A stretch of 7,078 bases of DNA from Gammaproteobacteria bacterium (GTDB taxonomy: Bacteria; Pseudomonadota; Gammaproteobacteria; SZUA-229): the NCBI GenBank assembly GCA_011321985.1, contig DROB01000271.1, positions 1 through 7,078 of the forward strand, read 5' to 3'. Positions 4,748 to 7,078 of the stretch are shown piece after piece; the first letter of the stretch is position 1, and the number at the start of each line of letters is the position of its first letter. A model generated the notes under the pieces. The model was not told where the DNA came from. It worked only from the letters and a program-made list of their open reading frames with translations, and made no database searches. Made by a program: the position numbers and the translations under genes.

Positions 4748-7078
4748 ATGACAGAGTTACGTGATATTGACCCACTGGAAACCCAGGAATGGCTGGATGC
4801 ATTAAAGGCCGTCATAGAGAATGAAGGTGTCGAACGGGCACATTTTCTGCTTGAGCAGTTAATTGACAATGCTCGTCGCAGCGGTGCCAACCTGCCTTTT
4901 ACTAATAATACCGCTTATCTGAACACGATTCCGACCCACCTGGAACAGCGCACCCCTGGTAATCCAGAACTGGAAAACCGTATTCGCTCCTTCATCCGCT
5001 GGAATGCGATGGCGATGGTGGTACGTGCCAATAAAGAAAGCTCAGAACTCGGTGGTCACATCGCCAGCTTCGCTTCAGCTGCCACCCTGTATGACGTTGG
5101 TTTTAATCATTTTTTCCATGCACCGACACCCGACCATGGGGGTGATCTGGTCTTCATGCAGGGCCACTCTGCTCCCGGTATCTACGCCCGCGCTTACCTC
5201 GAAGGCCGCCTCGATGAAAGCCATATGGATAAATTCCGCCAGGAAGTAGACGGTGGTGGCTTATCGTCTTATCCTCATCCGTGGTTAATGCCCGACTTCT
5301 GGCAGTTCCCGACGGTATCTATGGGTCTCGGTCCCATCATGTCTATCTACCAGGCCCGATTTATGAAATACCTGCACGATCGTGGCATAGCCAGGACCGA
5401 AGGACGTAAGGTCTGGGCTTTCTGCGGTGATGGAGAAATGGATGAACCCGAATCATTAGGCGCGATCTCACTGGGTGGCCGCGAGAAACTGGACAACCTG
5501 ATCTTCGTCATCAACTGTAACCTGCAACGCCTCGACGGTCCGGTCCGTGGCAACGGCAAAATCATCCAGGAACTGGAATCTGTTTTCCGGGGTGCTGGCT
5601 GGCATATCATCAAGGTTATCTGGGGTTCCTACTGGGACCCACTGCTGGCCAAAGACAAAGATGGACTATTGAGCAAGCGAATGGAAGAAATAGTCGATGG
5701 CGATTACCAGAACTACAAAGCCAAAGATGGCGCATTCGTCCGTGAACATTTTTTCAATTCACCCGAGTTAAAAGCCATGGTCGCCCATATGTCCGATGAC
5801 GACATCTGGCGACTAAACCGCGGTGGCCATGATCCACACAAGGTTTATGCCGCGTATAAAAATGCCATGGAACATAAGGGGCAACCCACTCTGATCCTGA
5901 CCAAAACCGTAAAAGGCTACGGTATGGGCGAAGCTGGAGAAGGTCAGAACACCACACATTCACAGAAAAAAATGGATATAGAAGCACTGAGTGCTTTTGC
6001 CAAACGCTTCAATATCCCGGTCAATGAAGAACAGATCAAAAAAGCCGAATATTATAAACCAGATGAAGACAGTGCTGAATTGAAATATATGCACGAACGC
6101 CGTCAGGCCCTGGGCGGATATCTACCCTCTCGCACCCATCTGGCAGCGCCGCTGGAAATACCGGCACTGTCGACATTTGATGCTCTGTTAAAAGGCTCAG
6201 GTGAGCGCGAGATGTCCACCACGATGGCATTCGTACGCATCCTCACTACACTGGCACGGGATGAAAAAATTGGCAAAAACATCGTTCCCATCGTACCGGA
6301 TGAAGCACGCACATTCGGCATGGAAGGCATGTTCCGCCAGCTTGGCATCTACTCATCCGTGGGGCAGTTGTACGAGCCACAGGATAAGGCACAGGTGATG
6401 TTCTACAAAGAGGATAAAAACGGGCAGATACTGGAAGAAGGCATCAACGAAGCGGGGGCCATGTCATCATGGATCGCAGCCGCCACAGCATATAGCTCAC
6501 ATGGCGTAAACATGATCCCCTTTTACATCTATTACTCCATGTTCGGTTTCCAGCGTATCGGTGATCTGGCATGGGCTGCTGGCGATATGCAGGCAAGGGG
6601 CTTCCTTATCGGTGCAACCGCAGGTCGTACCACCCTGGCTGGCGAAGGCCTGCAACACCAGGACGGTCACGGTTTAATCGTCGCATCGACCATTCCTAAC
6701 TGTGTCGCATACGACCCCTGTTTTGCTTACGAGATAACCGTAATCATTCATGATGGTATGCGCCGCATGGTCCACGAACAGGAAAATGTGTATTACTACA
6801 TCACCTCGATGAACGAAAACTACGTGATGCCGGAAATGCCTAAAGGCGCTGAAAAAGGCATCTTAAAAGGCATGTACCGATTCAGTTCAGACAAGGCTAA
6901 AAAAGGCGAACATAAAGTTCAGTTATTCGGCAGTGGTACCATCCTGCGTGAAGTCATCGAAGCAGCAGAACTGCTTAAGAAAGACTGGAAAGTCAGCGCC
7001 GATGTCTGGAGCATCACCAGCTATAACGAACTAGCTCGCGAAGCTGTAGACTGCGAACGCTGGAATATGCTGAACCCA
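4748..7078 (+). CDS. aceE: Pyruvate dehydrogenase E1 component AceE (3' end cut by window)
   Basis: This is the homodimeric E1 that decarboxylates pyruvate on thiamine diphosphate and acetylates the lipoyl domain of E2 (AceF). The window holds 777 codons of about 885-890, ending in CERWNMLNP; no internal stop or frameshift is seen. Counterparts of known E. coli catalytic residues are present by alignment from memory: His104, His140, Tyr175, the ThDP/Mg motif GDGEMDEPES (227-236, Asp228) with N-C-N at 256-258, His404 in the mobile loop, Glu568 in GINEAG (the ThDP-activating glutamate) and His637 in GLQHQDGH. The first ~45 residues match the E2-binding N-terminus. The start at 4748 (MTELRDIDP) aligns with E. 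coli; an in-frame ATG at 4733 would add five residues. The ribosome site is weak (GAG-ATTGAG). aceF and lpd are expected downstream but lie outside the window. Confidence 0.97.
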   Translation, partial: MTELRDIDPLETQEWLDALKAVIENEGVERAHFLLEQLIDNARRSGANLPFTNNTAYLNTIPTHLEQRTPGNPELENRIRSFIRWNAMAMVVRANKESSELGGHIASFASAATLYDVGFNHFFHAPTPDHGGDLVFMQGHSAPGIYARAYLEGRLDESHMDKFRQEVDGGGLSSYPHPWLMPDFWQFPTVSMGLGPIMSIYQARFMKYLHDRGIARTEGRKVWAFCGDGEMDEPESLGAISLGGREKLDNLIFVINCNLQRLDGPVRGNGKIIQELESVFRGAGWHIIKVIWGSYWDPLLAKDKDGLLSKRMEEIVDGDYQNYKAKDGAFVREHFFNSPELKAMVAHMSDDDIWRLNRGGHDPHKVYAAYKNAMEHKGQPTLILTKTVKGYGMGEAGEGQNTTHSQKKMDIEALSAFAKRFNIPVNEEQIKKAEYYKPDEDSAELKYMHERRQALGGYLPSRTHLAAPLEIPALSTFDALLKGSGEREMSTTMAFVRILTTLARDEKIGKNIVPIVPDEARTFGMEGMFRQLGIYSSVGQLYEPQDKAQVMFYKEDKNGQILEEGINEAGAMSSWIAAATAYSSHGVNMIPFYIYYSMFGFQRIGDLAWAAGDMQARGFLIGATAGRTTLAGEGLQHQDGHGLIVASTIPNCVAYDPCFAYEITVIIHDGMRRMVHEQENVYYYITSMNENYVMPEMPKGAEKGILKGMYRFSSDKAKKGEHKVQLFGSGTILREVIEAAELLKKDWKVSADVWSITSYNELAREAVDCERWNMLNP

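Overview
The window looks like chromosomal DNA of a free-living or symbiotic gammaproteobacterium of medium GC. The reasons are the homodimeric (AceE-type) pyruvate dehydrogenase E1, a Bax-like glucosaminidase, an MgtE magnesium transporter, and intergenic spaces filled with short palindromic repeats of REP/REPIN type. I cannot place it to genus. All four protein genes are recognisable housekeeping or envelope genes. I see no tRNA, rRNA, CRISPR array, transposase or phage gene.

Layout: 1-183 is repeat-derived DNA, followed by a short promoter region. mgtE (321-1676, +) is followed after 84 bp by a secreted Bax-family glucosaminidase (1761-2480, +). The 649-bp convergent gap 2481-3129 holds a REPIN-like inverted doublet (2561-2622) and then a set of nested inverted repeats (about 2655-3089). 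The outermost right arm of that set is also a roughly 90% direct copy of 82-183. argG (3130-4353, -) is complete. A 394-bp divergent gap (4354-4747) carries candidate promoters with perfect TATAAT -10 boxes in both directions, an 11-bp perfect tandem repeat and a repeat relic. aceE (4748 to the window end, +) is cut by the window edge after 777 codons; aceF and lpd would be expected next but are not visible.

The genes do not form one pathway: Mg2+ uptake, peptidoglycan hydrolysis, arginine synthesis and entry of pyruvate into the TCA cycle. MgtE and AceE share only a loose link, since AceE needs Mg2+-thiamine diphosphate. mgtE and the bax-like gene could be co-transcribed, but a palindrome overlapping a plausible promoter suggests that the second gene has its own control. 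argG and aceE are separate divergent transcription units.

The most unusual part of the window is the repeat architecture, especially the nested palindrome between bax and argG. I found no convincing evidence of a new protein system.
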